Assembly: GCA_018287875.1 (NCBI GenBank)
Contig: JAGVVL010000029.1
Coordinates: 186,001-250,000, forward strand
Reading direction: 5' to 3'
DNA from: Nigrospora sphaerica
Taxonomy: Eukaryota > Ascomycota > Sordariomycetes > Amphisphaeriales > Apiosporaceae
DNA length: 64,000 nucleotides
Shown piece by piece: positions 43,846-55,074 of this stretch. Below the pieces are notes generated by a model. That model worked only from the letters and a program-made list of their open reading frames with translations, searched no databases and was not told the DNA's origin. Made by a program: the position numbers and the translations under genes. The first letter of the stretch is position 1. The number at the start of each line of letters is the position of its first letter.

Positions 43846-45209
43846 TTTGTGACCAACTTCCGTGCTAATTGAGTAATATCTCCTGCGCCTTGAAAAATTA
43901 GGATATCATTTTTTAATAGAAGTGATTGAAGGGTACGTTCTATATTCGTACTCTCTACCAAAGTAACCGTTCCTCCTTTTTTTGAATTGCCTCTGCTAAA
44001 AGCTTAGAGGTGACTTGAGGCAGTATTAATTCTTGAGCGCCGTAAATAGGCAGTAAAAGCAAATAATCCACTGCCGTACTAAGCACTGTCACAAACTCAT
44101 CAAATAAGTGGTAGGTACGAGTATAACGATGCGGTTGAAAAACTAATACGATACGATGATTAGGATAAGCTGTGCGAATGGCCTGTATGGTCGCTTGAAT
44201 GGCTTTGGGATGATGACCATAATCATCAAATACTTCCACCTCTCCTTCTGATACTTTAAGCTTACCTAAACGCTCTAAACGACGAGCAACCCCTTGATAG
44301 CTTTGCAACCCTTTTTGTACGACTTCATCTGGAATCCCTAATAGGGTGGCTACCGAGACTGCTGCCAACACATTATAGACATTATGGCGACCCAGTAAGG
44401 GAACCTGCACAAATAATGACGCTTTATTAAGCTTATCTCGAATAATATGTAAGGTAAAATAATGGGTAAATTGACAAAAATCTACGCCTTGAATCATCGC
44501 TGAAGCCTCTAAACCGTAGGTAACAAGCAACGCGGGCAAATCGATTGTAGCCATTTGCGCTAAATGAAGATCATCTTGGCAAATCACCGCATAATCTTTG
44601 GCTTGATTCAAAAAGGTGCAATAAGCTTGTCTCAGTTGATTGAAATCATTTTGATAATATTCCAGATGGTCATTATCAATATTAGTGATCACCGATAACT
44701 TAGGATGCAAAAACAAAAAAGAACCATCACTTTCATCCGCTTCTGCTAAAAAATAGTCGCTATTTCCTATGGAAACATTGCTATGTAAGCTATTTAAAAA
44801 ACCGCCAATTAAAAGATTAGGATTTAAATGATGTTGATGCAATACGTGAGCAATCAGGCCTGTCGTACTAGTTTTTCCATGAGTTCCTGCCACTGCTATG
44901 CCAAAATGCTTGTTCATCAATAGACTTAACATTTCCCCTCGAGAGATACACGGAATATTTTTTCCTTAGCTCTAATACGATGAGGATGGCTTTCAGTGAT
45001 CGCAGACGAGTAGATGATTTGATCTGCTCTATCTAGCCACTCTGTGGCTTCCATCTTATATTCTATTAAAATCCCTAAATCCGCTAGGCGCTGAGTGACT
45101 TGGTTAGGTGATAAATCTGATCCAGTGACTGAATAACCATGGGTAAATAGCATTTCTGCAATACCCCCATTCCTATCCCTCCAATCCCTAAACAATGAAT
45201 ACGCTCCAT
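43803..45209 (-). CDS. murC: UDP-N-acetylmuramate-L-alanine ligase, two frameshifts as read
   Basis: Adds L-Ala to UDP-MurNAc using ATP; essential. The start is ATG 45207-45209 ([14 protein letters not shown]) with GAGAGGATAAG upstream. That frame breaks at a C5 run (45163-45167); the next continues [20 protein letters not shown], the family N-terminus. [16 protein letters not shown] is the ATP loop, with [20 protein letters not shown] and [11 protein letters not shown] further on. A second break at a T7 run (43977-43983) leads to a C-terminus that stops at 43803-43805. Total is about 468 residues, as expected. It overlaps murB (start 43845). Confidence 0.95.
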
Positions 45210-45224
45210 CTTATCCTCTCCATT

Positions 45225-46268
45225 TTATGCGAGTTTTTTCTTTTTTTATCCACTAAACCAAGGAGGTATCCTAAAAATACCGCTAATGCTATCACCATCA
45301 CCCAACTGAAACTGACAGGGATTAATACCTTCCATCCTAAACGCATCAGTTGATCATAGCGATAACGAGGAAAAGTAGCACGCAACCAAAAATAGGCAAA
45401 TAGGAAGACTGTCATTTTTAAAACCAGCCATACCAACCCTGGCACACCACTAAACCATCCATGTAGATAAGGAATACCTTCAAAAGGTGATAACCAACCC
45501 CTAAGAAAAATAAACTCCCTAATGCCGAAATGAACATCATATTCATATATTCAGCAAGAAAGAACAACGCAAATTTAACCCCTGAATACTCGATATGAAA
45601 ACCAGCGACTAATTCAGATTCTCCTTCTGCTAAATCAAAGGGGCACGATTCGTCTCCGCAACCCCAGAAATCCAGTAGGTAAAAAACAAAGGTAACAAAG
45701 GCCAAATATACCACTTAAGGATTCCCCCTTGTTGACTTAAGACAATGGTTTGCAAGTCCATGCTACCCGCAGCTAAAATAACGCCTACTAACGTTAATCC
45801 CATAGTGATTTCATAAGAAATAGTTTGTGCTGCTGCCCGTAAGGACCCTAGTAAGGCATACTTAGAGTTAGCTGACCAACCGGCTACCAATGTACCATAT
45901 ATGCCCACTGAACTCATCATAAAGATATACAATACGCCCGCATCGATTTTAGCTAAAGCCATCTCTTTGCCAAATGGAACGACTGCCCAAGCGGCTAATG
46001 CAGGCACTAAAGTAAAAATAGGGGCACAGTAAAACAAATATGGACTAGATAAAGTAGGTGTAATCGTTTCTTTCGCTAATAGTTTAATCACATCGGCAAT
46101 TGGTTGTAATAATCCTATAGGACCCAGTCGATTCGGTCCAATTCTTCCTTGCATATAACCAATAACTTTACGCTCCGCCCAGGTTAAATAGGCCACCCCA
46201 AGTAATAAAGAGAGGGTCACGACTAACATTTTTGTTAAGGCCCACCCAATTAAGTAGAAACTATTCAT
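45225..46268 (-). CDS. nuoH: NADH-quinone oxidoreductase subunit H, frameshifts as read
   Basis: Membrane subunit of complex I next to the quinone site. Many hydrophobic segments; [20 protein letters not shown] is the family signature, shown here by [16 protein letters not shown] and [14 protein letters not shown], then [47 protein letters not shown] and FAEYMNM-like text. Frame changes lie at G4 45640-45643 and near 45425. As read the last frame continues to 45188, overlapping murC, but one added base in the T6/T7 runs at 45233-45247 gives a stop at 45225 (KKLA*), leaving room for the murC start. nuoI is absent downstream; murC follows instead. Confidence 0.9.
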
Positions 46269-46277
46269 ACTATCTCT

Positions 46278-48634
46278 CTATCGAATGATTTCTATCACAC
46301 CAAAAGATGCGCCAAGCATCGAGGTTTCCGGCCGACCTGACGGTATCCATACACAACCCTCTGGCACTCTATCTTCTACCTTAACGGCTAATAGAGCACT
46401 CGTCAGCTGATCTTGACGCACTCTCACTCGATCATCAGGTTGTAGAGATAAACGGGCTGCAGAGCTTGAGTGTATGTATACCCCACTTGCTTCTGCACTA
46501 CCGGCTTTCTGCAAAGCCTCAGCTCTTCGAACTAATGGATCAACACTATACATAGCCCATTCCGTAATACGAAGGAATTGATGATCTTTTAATTCAGTAG
46601 TGTGCATAGCCACTGATAACGCATCAGTCGAAGGCGTAAACTCAGTGGGGTTAGTTTTAATTATTACGGCTTCTTGCCTACTTTTAATCTCTTCTTGAAT
46701 CGCATGAATCGAAGCATAATGATCACTGTTTGTAATATGGCTTAAAACAGATGCTAACACTTCCCAGCCTGGCTTCGCTTCTCCTATACTTGGGATAGCA
46801 GGTTGAAATGACTGCCATTTTCCTTCTATATTGACAAAAGTTCCCTCATTTTCCCCAAAACACTGGATTGGCAATAAAACTTTTGCAGTGGCTAGCAAGC
46901 TTTCTGAGGTAAACGCACTACAGGCAATCACACTCTCAGCTTCTTGCATTGCTTCTTTGGCCATAGATGGATTCGCGCAATCAAAGTCTGGCTCGACATT
47001 GAACAATAAATAGGCTTTCCTTTTTTGATGCAGCATTTCATGAGCGGATAAGCCTGTTTGATCAGAAGCTAAGGATTGACCACCGACTTCTCGATGAGGC
47101 AATGCACCTGCAATCCAAGCCCCTGTGGTATTTGGCCCTTCCGTTAAGACCATCACCTTAGCATTGGACTTCTCTGCTAATTTCCCGATCCAGTACCGTA
47201 CTATAGAAGCGTCGGGATGGTTATGTGCAAGAGCCCCTACTAAAATAGCTGGGTTTTTAGCAGCACATAACGCTTTTAATAAGCCAGAATAGTTCTCTTC
47301 TACTGCTTTTTCATCACTCTGTACTAGCTTTGAAAGGGTCGTATTCAATTGATCTGGTCTAACAATGACTTTATCTGATACCTCAAATGAAAAAGCATAA
47401 TCTATACAGTTGATAGAAACAATCGAGCCACCCTTTTGTACCGCTCGTCTTAATCGTGTTATCAGTAAAGGCTGTTCTCTTTGAATATTAGAACCAATTA
47501 ACCATATCACATCACATTGTTCGATATCTTGAATGGATAATGCTGAAATCGGAAGAGAGGGAAGCAGTCCTGATCTCTTGTATCTACTGCTTTAAGCCTA
47601 TGATCAACATGTGGTGTCCCTAAGGCACGGCATAATTTTTGAAAAAGGTATAGCTCTTCAAGCGTCGCATGAGGCGCAATTAATCCACCGAGTTGGTCAG
47701 CGCCTACTGTTTCACTGACGGATTTTAATAATTGAAGAGCTTTGGCTAAAGCTGTCTCCCAATCAGTGGTCTCCCACTTATCATCCACTTTAATCATCGG
47801 ATGCGTTAAGCGCGCTTTACTGTTAATCCCTAAATATCCATAACGATCCCGATCACTTAACCAGACCTCATTAATCGATTCGGCTTCACGCGGCACCACC
47901 CGAACCACCTGTTCATCATAAACATGCAAATTGACTTGGCTACCCAAGCAATCATGGGGAGCAATAGAAGGTAGACTGCGCAATTCCCATGCTCTCGCTT
48001 TAAACTGAAAAGGCTTAGAAGTTAAGGCACCTACAGGGCAAACATCAATCATATTCCCTGCAAGCTCTGATTGTAACGGCCTTTCTACATAAGTAGTAAT
48101 TTTTGTACCTTCTCCTCGATCGATCGCCCCTAACTCCATTTGACCTGAAACTTCAGACCCAAACCGCACACAACGGGTACATTGAATACATCGAGTCATT
48201 TCAGTGGCGACTAATGATCCTAGATCAGGATCGGCTACACTACGCTTCGATTCATTAAACTCAGAATCATCCCGCCCGTAGCGCATCGCTAAATCTTGGA
48301 GTTCACACTGTCCTCCTTGATCACAAATAGGACAATCCAGCGGATGATTGATTAATAAAAACTCCATGACTGCTTGTTGAGCCGCTTTCGTTTTAGTTGA
48401 GCGAGTTAAAATATGCATGTCCGGCATAATAGCCGTTGCACAAGCAGGGACAGGTTTTGGCATTCCCTCTACTTCGACTAAACACATCCGACAATTAGCC
48501 ACCACTGATAATTTCTTGTGGTAGCAAAAACGCGGGATATAAATACCGAGTTGGTCAGCCGCCTCAATAATACTATGAGGCTTTGGTAGAGAAAATGCTC
48601 GACCGTTAATTTGAAATGAGATTGATGAAGACAT
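46278..48634 (-). CDS. nuoG: NADH-quinone oxidoreductase subunit G, one frameshift as read
   Basis: Peripheral-arm subunit of complex I that carries several iron-sulfur clusters. Residues 1-240 are typical: FCYHKKLSVVANCRMCLVEV (2Fe-2S), HPLDCPICDQGGQCELQD (4Fe-4S with the His ligand), TRCIQCTRCVRFG and NMIDVCPVGALTSKPF. A molybdopterin-oxidoreductase-like half follows. The frame changes near 47555 (QG/QD at a short G run); joined, the protein is about 785 residues. It ends 10 bases before nuoH. nuoF, which normally precedes it, is not in the window; nuoABCDE is at 54-57.5 kb on the other strand. Confidence 0.93.
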
Positions 48635-48792
48635 GATCTGATTTTATTCTCTTTTTGTGATATCACAATTCATATCTGGAAAAAAGCAAGTTTTGAGTAG
48701 GTAAAATACACTACCTATAATTTTACGAATATTTTATTTGATTAAACGAAATAAAATAGGCCTTTCTTTTATCCAATTGAAATTTCATATTA

Positions 48793-49157
48793 TGCCTAAA
48801 CATCCCCACTTTTTTCCTAAAGTGCATGACGACCGTACAGTACTTAAACAAAGCACGTTAAATGCGGTTTCTCAGCAAGTCCCTCTAATCGCTTTTCTGG
48901 GCGGACGTCTGATTAACCCCGTCGCTCCGAAAATATCAGGTACTCACTCTAAAAATACTAGCGAACGCACTTCTCATAACTCAAGTCAGGCCTCTCGTAG
49001 CCATTCTGATAACGGTAGTAAACTTAATCGTAAAAACCTAAAAAAGTTCCTGCAAATAGAGATGAAAACGTGCACCGATTTCAAGCCTACTAACTTAATA
49101 CATCCAAAACCGCACCTACCGTATGAAACGACCCCATCACAACGATCACATCGTTAG
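48793..49157 (+). CDS. Small hypothetical protein, Ser/His/Lys-rich
   Basis: A 121-residue open frame from ATG 48793 (or 139 from 48738): MPKHPHFFPKVHDDRTVLKQ, then a low-complexity part rich in Ser, Asn, Thr and basic residues. No domain is recognised. Its last 70 bases overlap the end of folC on the other strand. It lies in an otherwise empty gap of about 450 bases between nuoG and folC. The base composition is ordinary, and an upstream ribosome-binding site is not evident. It may be a real small gene or chance. Confidence 0.35.
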
Positions 49158-50366
49158 GGGTCGCTTCTAAGGTCGCGGCTTGATACGCCTGTATCACATG
49201 GTCATGTATCTCATACCGACAATCACCTAACGAGCTTAGTACTTCCCCTATTTGTTTAGGGGTAAACAAGCTTGCCACTCAAAGGCACCAATGTACCAAT
49301 GACTGACCTGGTCTATGAGCGGTAATAACATACCACGCACATCTTTAGTATTCATTGTGGCAATCACCATCAAAATACGTTCTGCTTTGACCTTTTCTTT
49401 TAGGTTTTTAGAAAGTAATGCCGCACTTGCTGGATTATGCGCGACATCCAGTATAGTCGTGACTGGGCCCTCAACTCGTTGAAAACGCCCTGGCACAAAT
49501 ACTGCTTGAAGCCCTGCTCGTATTGATTCTATGGATAAAGGTAGTCGTGTTTTAAGAGCATCCACGGCTTCTAAAACACAAGCTGCATTTGAAAGATGGG
49601 TGACAGCAGGGATGGGTAATGCTTTAAAATGACATTTTTGATTTGAAAATTCCCAAGTATTTAAAGCGCGATTCATCGTAAAGGTAAAATCTTTTTGACA
49701 AATTGATAAAGGCACTTGATGAGATTTTGCATATGTTTGCACGTTTTCAGGGACCGTTACCTCACCCCATACACAAGGTCGATTCGATCTCATAATACCA
49801 GCCTTTTCGAACGCAATCGCTTCCAATGTAGAACCTAGAATATGGGTATGATCAAAATCAATACTACTGATAATAGCAACATCCGCATCCATCATATTGA
49901 CAGGATCTAACCGCCCTCCCAAACCTACTTCGAGTAAAGTAATATCTAAATTAGCTTGTTTAAATAACCATAATCCCGCTAAAGTAGTAAACTCAAAATA
50001 CCCTAAAGGAATACCAGCTCGCACCTCTTCTACTACCTCAAAGGCTTTACACAAGTCCGCATCACTAACAGGGACTTGATTAATCTGAATCCGTTCGTTG
50101 TAACGCACTAAATGCGGTGAAGTAAAACTACCGACTCGATAGCCTCCTGCTTTAAAAAGCGCAGTCAATAAAGCAATAGAGGATCCTTTACCATTAGTGC
50201 CAGCCACTGTGATAATAGGGGTATTCCAAGGAAATAGCGCTAAATCTTTAGCGATGCGCAATAAATTAGCAAAACGCTCTTCTCGAATATTTGAATTGAC
50301 AACAGAAGAGCGAGTATTACCTAGGGTTTCTAAATGAGTTAGCCATTGGGCTAAAGAACTATGCAT
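49090..50366 (-). CDS. folC: Folylpolyglutamate synthase / dihydrofolate synthase, one frameshift as read
   Basis: Couples dihydropteroate and glutamate and lengthens folate polyglutamate tails. The start is taken at ATG 50364-50366 (MHSSLAQWLTHLETL), where the family begins; an earlier in-frame ATG lies at 50415-50417. ITVAGTNGKGSSIALL is the ATP loop; SFTSPHLVRYNERIQIN, LLEVGLGGRLDPVN, DFDHTHILGSTLEAI and TILDVAHNPAS follow. The frame changes near 49263 at a C4/T-run; joined, the C-terminal part is LTPKQIGEVLSSLGDC to VVMGSFHTVGAVLDVLS, the usual end. About 425 residues. accD, its frequent neighbour, is not present. Confidence 0.92.
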
Positions 50367-50434
50367 ATTAATTTGTAGGGCACAATCAACCGATGAGAGA
50401 CTACATGTGCCACTCATTGGTAATCATATCATTT

Positions 50435-50938
50435 TTATCCGACAGTTCGTCGCTTTAGAGATAAGGGAGTAATAGAACAATCACGAGAATTTTGAGTGCG
50501 TAGCAATTTTATCATTTGCTTACGGTAGGAGCGAGTCCAAATATTTTGTGCAATCTCTAGATTTTCAAAATTATAATCCCAAAGACTTTTATGGCTATTT
50601 TCAATTGCCTCTTTTAAAGGCTTGTCATCATACGAAAGGTAGTCACTAGTTTGGTTATGTAAAGTCTGATGGCATTTGTATAATAATTCTGCTAAATCAC
50701 AAGTTGACTCAAACCAACTATAGAACAGTAGATTTGATTCTTTTATTTTAACAAAATATTCAATAGATTTCATCACTTCATCTTCAAACAAAACACTCTC
50801 TATTGTTTCTGTATCATCTAGAAACCCCAATAAACACCTCACTAATTGAATTGCACAACTGTATAATTCCACAGGTGATTTTATATATAAAAGCCAAACA
50901 CCTCTTCTAGTTACTTTGTTGTTTTTTACACTCTCCAT
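50435..50938 (-). CDS. Hypothetical protein, 167 residues
   Basis: An unbroken, mostly helical frame (MESVKNNKVTRRGVWLLYIK to ITPLSLKRRTVG). No domain, signal peptide or membrane segment was recognised. Rich in Glu, Lys, Leu and Asn. It sits between folC and another unknown helical protein, and its upstream bases (AGGCCTTTTTTAAACGGGCT) resemble those before that gene (AGCCTTTTTTAAAATAGGCG), so the two may be paralogues or share a control element. The low-complexity helical style fits an effector or structural protein, but nothing proves it. Confidence 0.6.
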   Translation of the reverse strand: MESVKNNKVTRRGVWLLYIKSPVELYSCAIQLVRCLLGFLDDTETIESVLFEDEVMKSIEYFVKIKESNLLFYSWFESTCDLAELLYKCHQTLHNQTSDYLSYDDKPLKEAIENSHKSLWDYNFENLEIAQNIWTRSYRKQMIKLLRTQNSRDCSITPLSLKRRTVG

Positions 50939-51145
50939 AAGATAAGCCCGTTTAAAAAAGGCCTATCATTCTATAAACAACCGCTTATAACTAGCGGAAA
51001 AATTACGAATATGTAATAGTTAAAGGTTAGGGTTTTTACACTTGTTTTATTTTAAAGATTCATTATCTACATTAGCTGCTCCTTGCTACCTGTGAGATAG
51101 CAGATCTATCTCACTACTTGATATTTCTCTACTTACTCATCCAGA

Positions 51146-52015
51146 CTATCTCAATCGCATGGATGTAGGATGCTCTACATATACAGTCTCTCTATTATTA
51201 CGAACTAATTGCCGTGCTTTTTTACATTGCTGTAAGTAAGCATTAACTGTTTTCCATTGAACAGGGCCTACAGCCTCTTCCTGCTTCGCTAGGGCTTCAC
51301 GTATGGCAGTTAATTTAAAAAATACTTGCAAGTAACTATCAAGACACTTCTGTAAATGCCAAGGCATAGCTTCAATACTGGCATACTCCAATTCGGTAAT
51401 CCTATTCTTAACCTTTGCCATAAAATTGTGATCGTATAACAACTTAAGCAGCGCTTTTGGATCCCCTGAGTTCACCTTAGTTTTTGAAATGGTATCAACT
51501 AATCGATTGGATAATTTCAGCCACTCAGGTTCAGCATAACCGGGCTGCTCGGTAGAGGATGTAGTGAGTCTTTCTATATACTGATGCTCATTAGGTTCAC
51601 AAGTTGCGATATTCCATTGCCACTGCAAAACTTTAATGGTTTCTTCTCTCTCGTCCACTTCTTCTATGCAGTTTGTTAAGCGTCTATCCAATTTTTCCCA
51701 TAAAGTGTCTTCATTCAAAAGTCCAGTCCTTGATAAGTTTTGATTAAATCGTTCATCACATTGCTCTAAGTAATCAGCAAGGAAAGAAATATTTTCAAAA
51801 CAAAGAGACAAGTGATCTAATTTAGATAAAAACTTAAGAAAAAAGCGAACCTCTTCTATAAATTGCTTCTCTTTTAACAAGTCAAGTAATTTCTCTTTGT
51901 ATTCTTTATACTGCCTAGCTTGCACTACCTTCTCTAAAAGCGCTTTCGCTCGATTATTACATTCCTTAGGTGATGTTATGCTTAAAAATTGATCCTTTTT
52001 TACTACATCCATCAA
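51146..52015 (-). CDS. Hypothetical helical protein, 289 residues
   Basis: An unbroken frame from MMDVVKKDQFLSITSPKE to HPTSMRLR. Predicted by eye to be almost all helix with many charged residues; repeated pattern of Leu and Lys/Glu could form coiled coil. No signal peptide, membrane segment or known motif. It shares a leader motif with the 167-residue protein downstream. Both lie in a gap between potD and folC and have no recognised relatives. The function is unknown. Confidence 0.6.
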   Translation of the reverse strand: MMDVVKKDQFLSITSPKECNNRAKALLEKVVQARQYKEYKEKLLDLLKEKQFIEEVRFFLKFLSKLDHLSLCFENISFLADYLEQCDERFNQNLSRTGLLNEDTLWEKLDRRLTNCIEEVDEREETIKVLQWQWNIATCEPNEHQYIERLTTSSTEQPGYAEPEWLKLSNRLVDTISKTKVNSGDPKALLKLLYDHNFMAKVKNRITELEYASIEAMPWHLQKCLDSYLQVFFKLTAIREALAKQEEAVGPVQWKTVNAYLQQCKKARQLVRNNRETVYVEHPTSMRLR

Positions 52016-52160
52016 ATACGCCTATTTTAAAAAAGGCTATTATTTGCCAAAATATTGGTAAAAACTATCGAAATAAACGCGTACTATTTTGTAGCTTTTA
52101 AACAGCGGATGCGATCTCTCTATGCAATAATAGAAATTGCTACCCTTTAGTATCACACGC

Positions 52161-53200
52161 TTAGGCCGACATCTTGATCTGTTCCCAATATTTTTCATAG
52201 TGTTGAGCGTGCTCACCGACCGATAACTGTATAATCCCTTGCTTTAAAGTAGAGGCATCTGGATAAACTATTGGGTTAGAGGAAAAATCAGAAGGTAAAT
52301 AGTCATGGACTTTTATATGAACCGACCCATAGCCTGTTTGTTTGCTAATGCTTGCAGATATTTCAGGTCGTAATAAAAAACGAATAAACTGATGCGCTTC
52401 TTTTGTATGCTTTGCGCCCTTAGGAATCGCTAAACTATCAATGGATAAGATATAACCTTCATTAGGATAAATAAACTGAACATTCGGGTTACTGTGGTTA
52501 GCTCTGTAAATATCTCCACTCCATCCCATACCCACTGTTAATTCTTCAGTAACGTATAGATCCATCATCCCTTCGCTATTAAAGGTTCGAATATTCCCTA
52601 ACAAGTGCAGTAAGGCTTGATAGGCTTTTTTATTTCGAGTGGATCTTTCGTATTCGGAGAAAACCCGAGTACTAATAATGCGACTGAAAATAATTCTCTG
52701 AGATCGTCTAAGACAAGCAACCGATTACTGAAACCCTTATCCCACATATTTTTCCAATGCTTTAACGCTGCGGCATTCTGATCCGATTGATTGATCACAA
52801 GACCAGTGGCACTAAATAAGTACGGCACCGTATATTGATTGGTTGGGTCATAAAGTTTACCTAGGAATCGAGTATCTAGATCCGATTTGCAATCTAACTG
52901 AGACCAGATTAAAGGTTCTAACATCCCTTCTTGAATCATCCGATGTGCTGCATAACTAGAAGGCATAATCACATCATAATTATGATGGGGCATGGCCTTA
53001 AGCTTGGTATATAACGCTTCATTACTGTCATAGCTGGTACTATTCACTTGTATGCCGGTTTCTTTAGTAAACTGCTGAACAATATTACTCGGCAAGCAAC
53101 CCGACCAATGATAAACATTTAATACTTTCGGTTTAACTGTCGCATAGGTGGCATGCATTCCGGCGATACTTAAGAGCCAATAGAATAATATTCTACTCAT
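52161..53200 (-). CDS. potD: Spermidine/putrescine-binding periplasmic protein PotD, one frameshift as read
   Basis: Periplasmic binding protein of the polyamine ABC transporter. Signal peptide MSRILFYWLLSIAGMHATYA, then LNVYHWSGCLPSNIVQQFTK (cf. YNWTEYVPPGLLEQF), TGIQVNSTSYDSNEALYTKL, YDVIMPSSYAAHRMIQEGML, TVPYLFSATGLVIN. The frame changes at an A6 run near 52625 (IKK AYQALLHLL); GWSGDIYRA, FIYPNEGYILSIDSLAIPKG and AHQFIRFLLRPE complete it. About 346 residues. It directly follows potC. potA and potB are not in the window; the transporter would need them from elsewhere. Confidence 0.9.
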
Positions 53201-53960
53201 GTTTTTTTGATAATAATTGAGACAGCAACATAATCGTTAAGGTGACCCCTAACAGCAATGAGCATAATGCATTTAATTCAGGTCTAACCCCTAAACGCAC
53301 CCATTCATAAACTTCTAAGGGTAATACTTTAAAAGTAGGGCCAGACAAGAAAAAGCTGATCATGACATCATCCACCGATAAGGTAAAACTTAATAACCAA
53401 CCGGCCAAGATATTTAACTTTAATAAAGGTAATAAAACGTGAGAAAAAACTTTGTACTCACTCGCTCCTAACTCTTTAGCGGCTTTAATAATATTTAAAT
53501 CAAGATTTAATAAGCGACTATAAATCATCACAGCCACAAAAGGCATACAAAAAGTCACATGGGCTAATAACAAACTGGTGAAGCCTAAAGAGATACCACT
53601 CCATGTGCATAATAGTAGCAAACCAATTGCCATAGTAATTTCAGGAGAAATCACCAACATAAATAATAAAAAGGCTAACAATTTCTTACCGTAAAACTGA
53701 TAGCGGTAAAGACAAATAGCAGATATTGTACCCAAAATCGTAGCTAAGGTCGCTGACGCAACACCTAATATAAAAGAGTTAAAAACGACTTTTAATAGCT
53801 CTGGATTTTGCAATAAGCGCTGATACCATTGCCAAGTAAAACCATCCCAATAGGGAGACACGCCGGATGTATTAAAAGAATAGATCACCAAGACCGCAAT
53901 GGGAAAATACAAGAATAAATAAACAGCAGCCAAATAACTGGCTTGTATCCAATAGCGCAT
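53193..53960 (-). CDS. potC: Spermidine/putrescine ABC transporter permease PotC
   Basis: Inner-membrane permease. The start is taken at ATG 53958-53960 (MRYWIQASYLAAVYLFLYFP), the usual family start; an in-frame ATG 13 codons upstream is less likely. Six hydrophobic segments, FTWQWYQRLLQNPELLKVVFNSF in the first loop, and the EAA motif AAKELGASEYKVFSHVLLPLL that docks to the ATPase. DDVMISFFLSGP is typical of PotC. About 255 residues and intact. Its end overlaps the potD start by 8 bases, so the two are translationally coupled. Confidence 0.93.
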   Translation of the reverse strand: MRYWIQASYLAAVYLFLYFPIAVLVIYSFNTSGVSPYWDGFTWQWYQRLLQNPELLKVVFNSFILGVASATLATILGTISAICLYRYQFYGKKLLAFLLFMLVISPEITMAIGLLLLCTWSGISLGFTSLLLAHVTFCMPFVAVMIYSRLLNLDLNIIKAAKELGASEYKVFSHVLLPLLKLNILAGWLLSFTLSVDDVMISFFLSGPTFKVLPLEVYEWVRLGVRPELNALCSLLLGVTLTIMLLSQLLSKKHE

Positions 53961-54234
53961 AGTCGATTTCAACTCATAAAGGTAAGTGAGACGCCACAAG
54001 CATAATATACTTTACATTGCTTTTATATCCCTTATGTAACGCATACTCTTCTTTACTAGTTAAAGTACGATAAAATAGCAGCGACTACCTTCCGTTTATC
54101 TTAAGCCTTAGTTAAGAATCACCACATTTTCTCTGCTAGTAGACAAGCAAAAATGCAAGGAACCCATTGCTTGTTAGCCCTGATCGTTATAGGATGACTC
54201 AAATCATGAAGCAATCTTATTTACAATATTAATC

Positions 54235-54589
54235 ATGCCTAGCTACTACACGCCAATCCTTGCTTTTATTGGATTTGGTATAGCGCTCAGTCTCGTGGCT
54301 CTTATGATTGGCCGCCTGATTAGTCCTTATAGACCATATAAAAATAAGTTATCTACTTATGAGTGTGGATTTCCTCCTATAGAGGATGCACGCCTTCCTT
54401 TTGACATTCGTTATTACCGTGTTGCTATTTTGTTTATTATTTTTGATATAGAAACTGCTTTTTTGGTTCCATGGGCATTAAGTGTTAGACAATTAGGGGA
54501 GCCGCTTTTATCGCACTCTTTCCTTTTTTCTGGTCTTATTAGCAGGGTTTATTTATGAGTGGAAAGAAGGAGCATTAGAATGGAAATAA
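54235..54589 (+). CDS. nuoA: NADH-quinone oxidoreductase subunit A, frameshift near the end as read
   Basis: Small membrane subunit of complex [31 protein letters not shown] contains the family marker (K-x5-YECG and PFxIRYYxVAILFI). As read, the last codons go out of frame at the G4/T-run near 54490; the next frame gives [20 protein letters not shown] and ends GALEWK with TAA at 54587-54589, the normal NuoA end, overlapping the nuoB start by 10 bases. It is the first gene of nuoABCDE. The 235 bases upstream (54000-54234) should carry the promoter; none was recognised with confidence. Confidence 0.93.
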
Positions 54590-55068
54590 TAGAAGCCGTT
54601 CAACAGCAAGGTTTTGTCACTACGCAATTAGACCAGCTACTAGACTGGGCGCGGGGTAGTTCGCTATGGCCAGTTACCTTCGGGTTAGCCTGTTGTGGTA
54701 TTGAGATGATGCATGCCAGTGCGCCTCGTTATGATATGGATCGGCTAGGTGTCATTTTTAGGCCTAGTCCTCGGCAAGCGGATGTGATGATTGTAGCAGG
54801 CACCTTATGTAATAAGATGGCCCCTGCGCTTCGACAAGTCTATGATCAAATGGCAGAACCGCGATGGGTTATCTCCATGGGCAGTTGTGCCAATGGCGGG
54901 GGATATTATCATTACTCTTACTCAGTGGTACGTGGATGCGACCGGATTGTTCCTGTGGATGTTTATGTGCCTGGGTGCCCGCCTACAGCGGAAGCACTGA
55001 TTTATGGTATTATTCAATTGCAAAAGAAAATTAAAAAAGTTTCGATTCTTGATCGTCGTACCGCATAA
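54580..55068 (+). CDS. nuoB: NADH-quinone oxidoreductase subunit B
   Basis: Peripheral subunit that holds cluster N2 next to quinone. The start ATG 54580-54582 ([15 protein letters not shown]) overlaps nuoA; the frame is open further up. LACCGIEMM has the Cys-Cys pair, [10 protein letters not shown] and [11 protein letters not shown] give the other two cluster Cys. 162 residues, intact. It is six bases before nuoC. Confidence 0.97.
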   Translation: MEIIEAVQQQGFVTTQLDQLLDWARGSSLWPVTFGLACCGIEMMHASAPRYDMDRLGVIFRPSPRQADVMIVAGTLCNKMAPALRQVYDQMAEPRWVISMGSCANGGGYYHYSYSVVRGCDRIVPVDVYVPGCPPTAEALIYGIIQLQKKIKKVSILDRRTA

Positions 55069-55074
55069 CTCATC

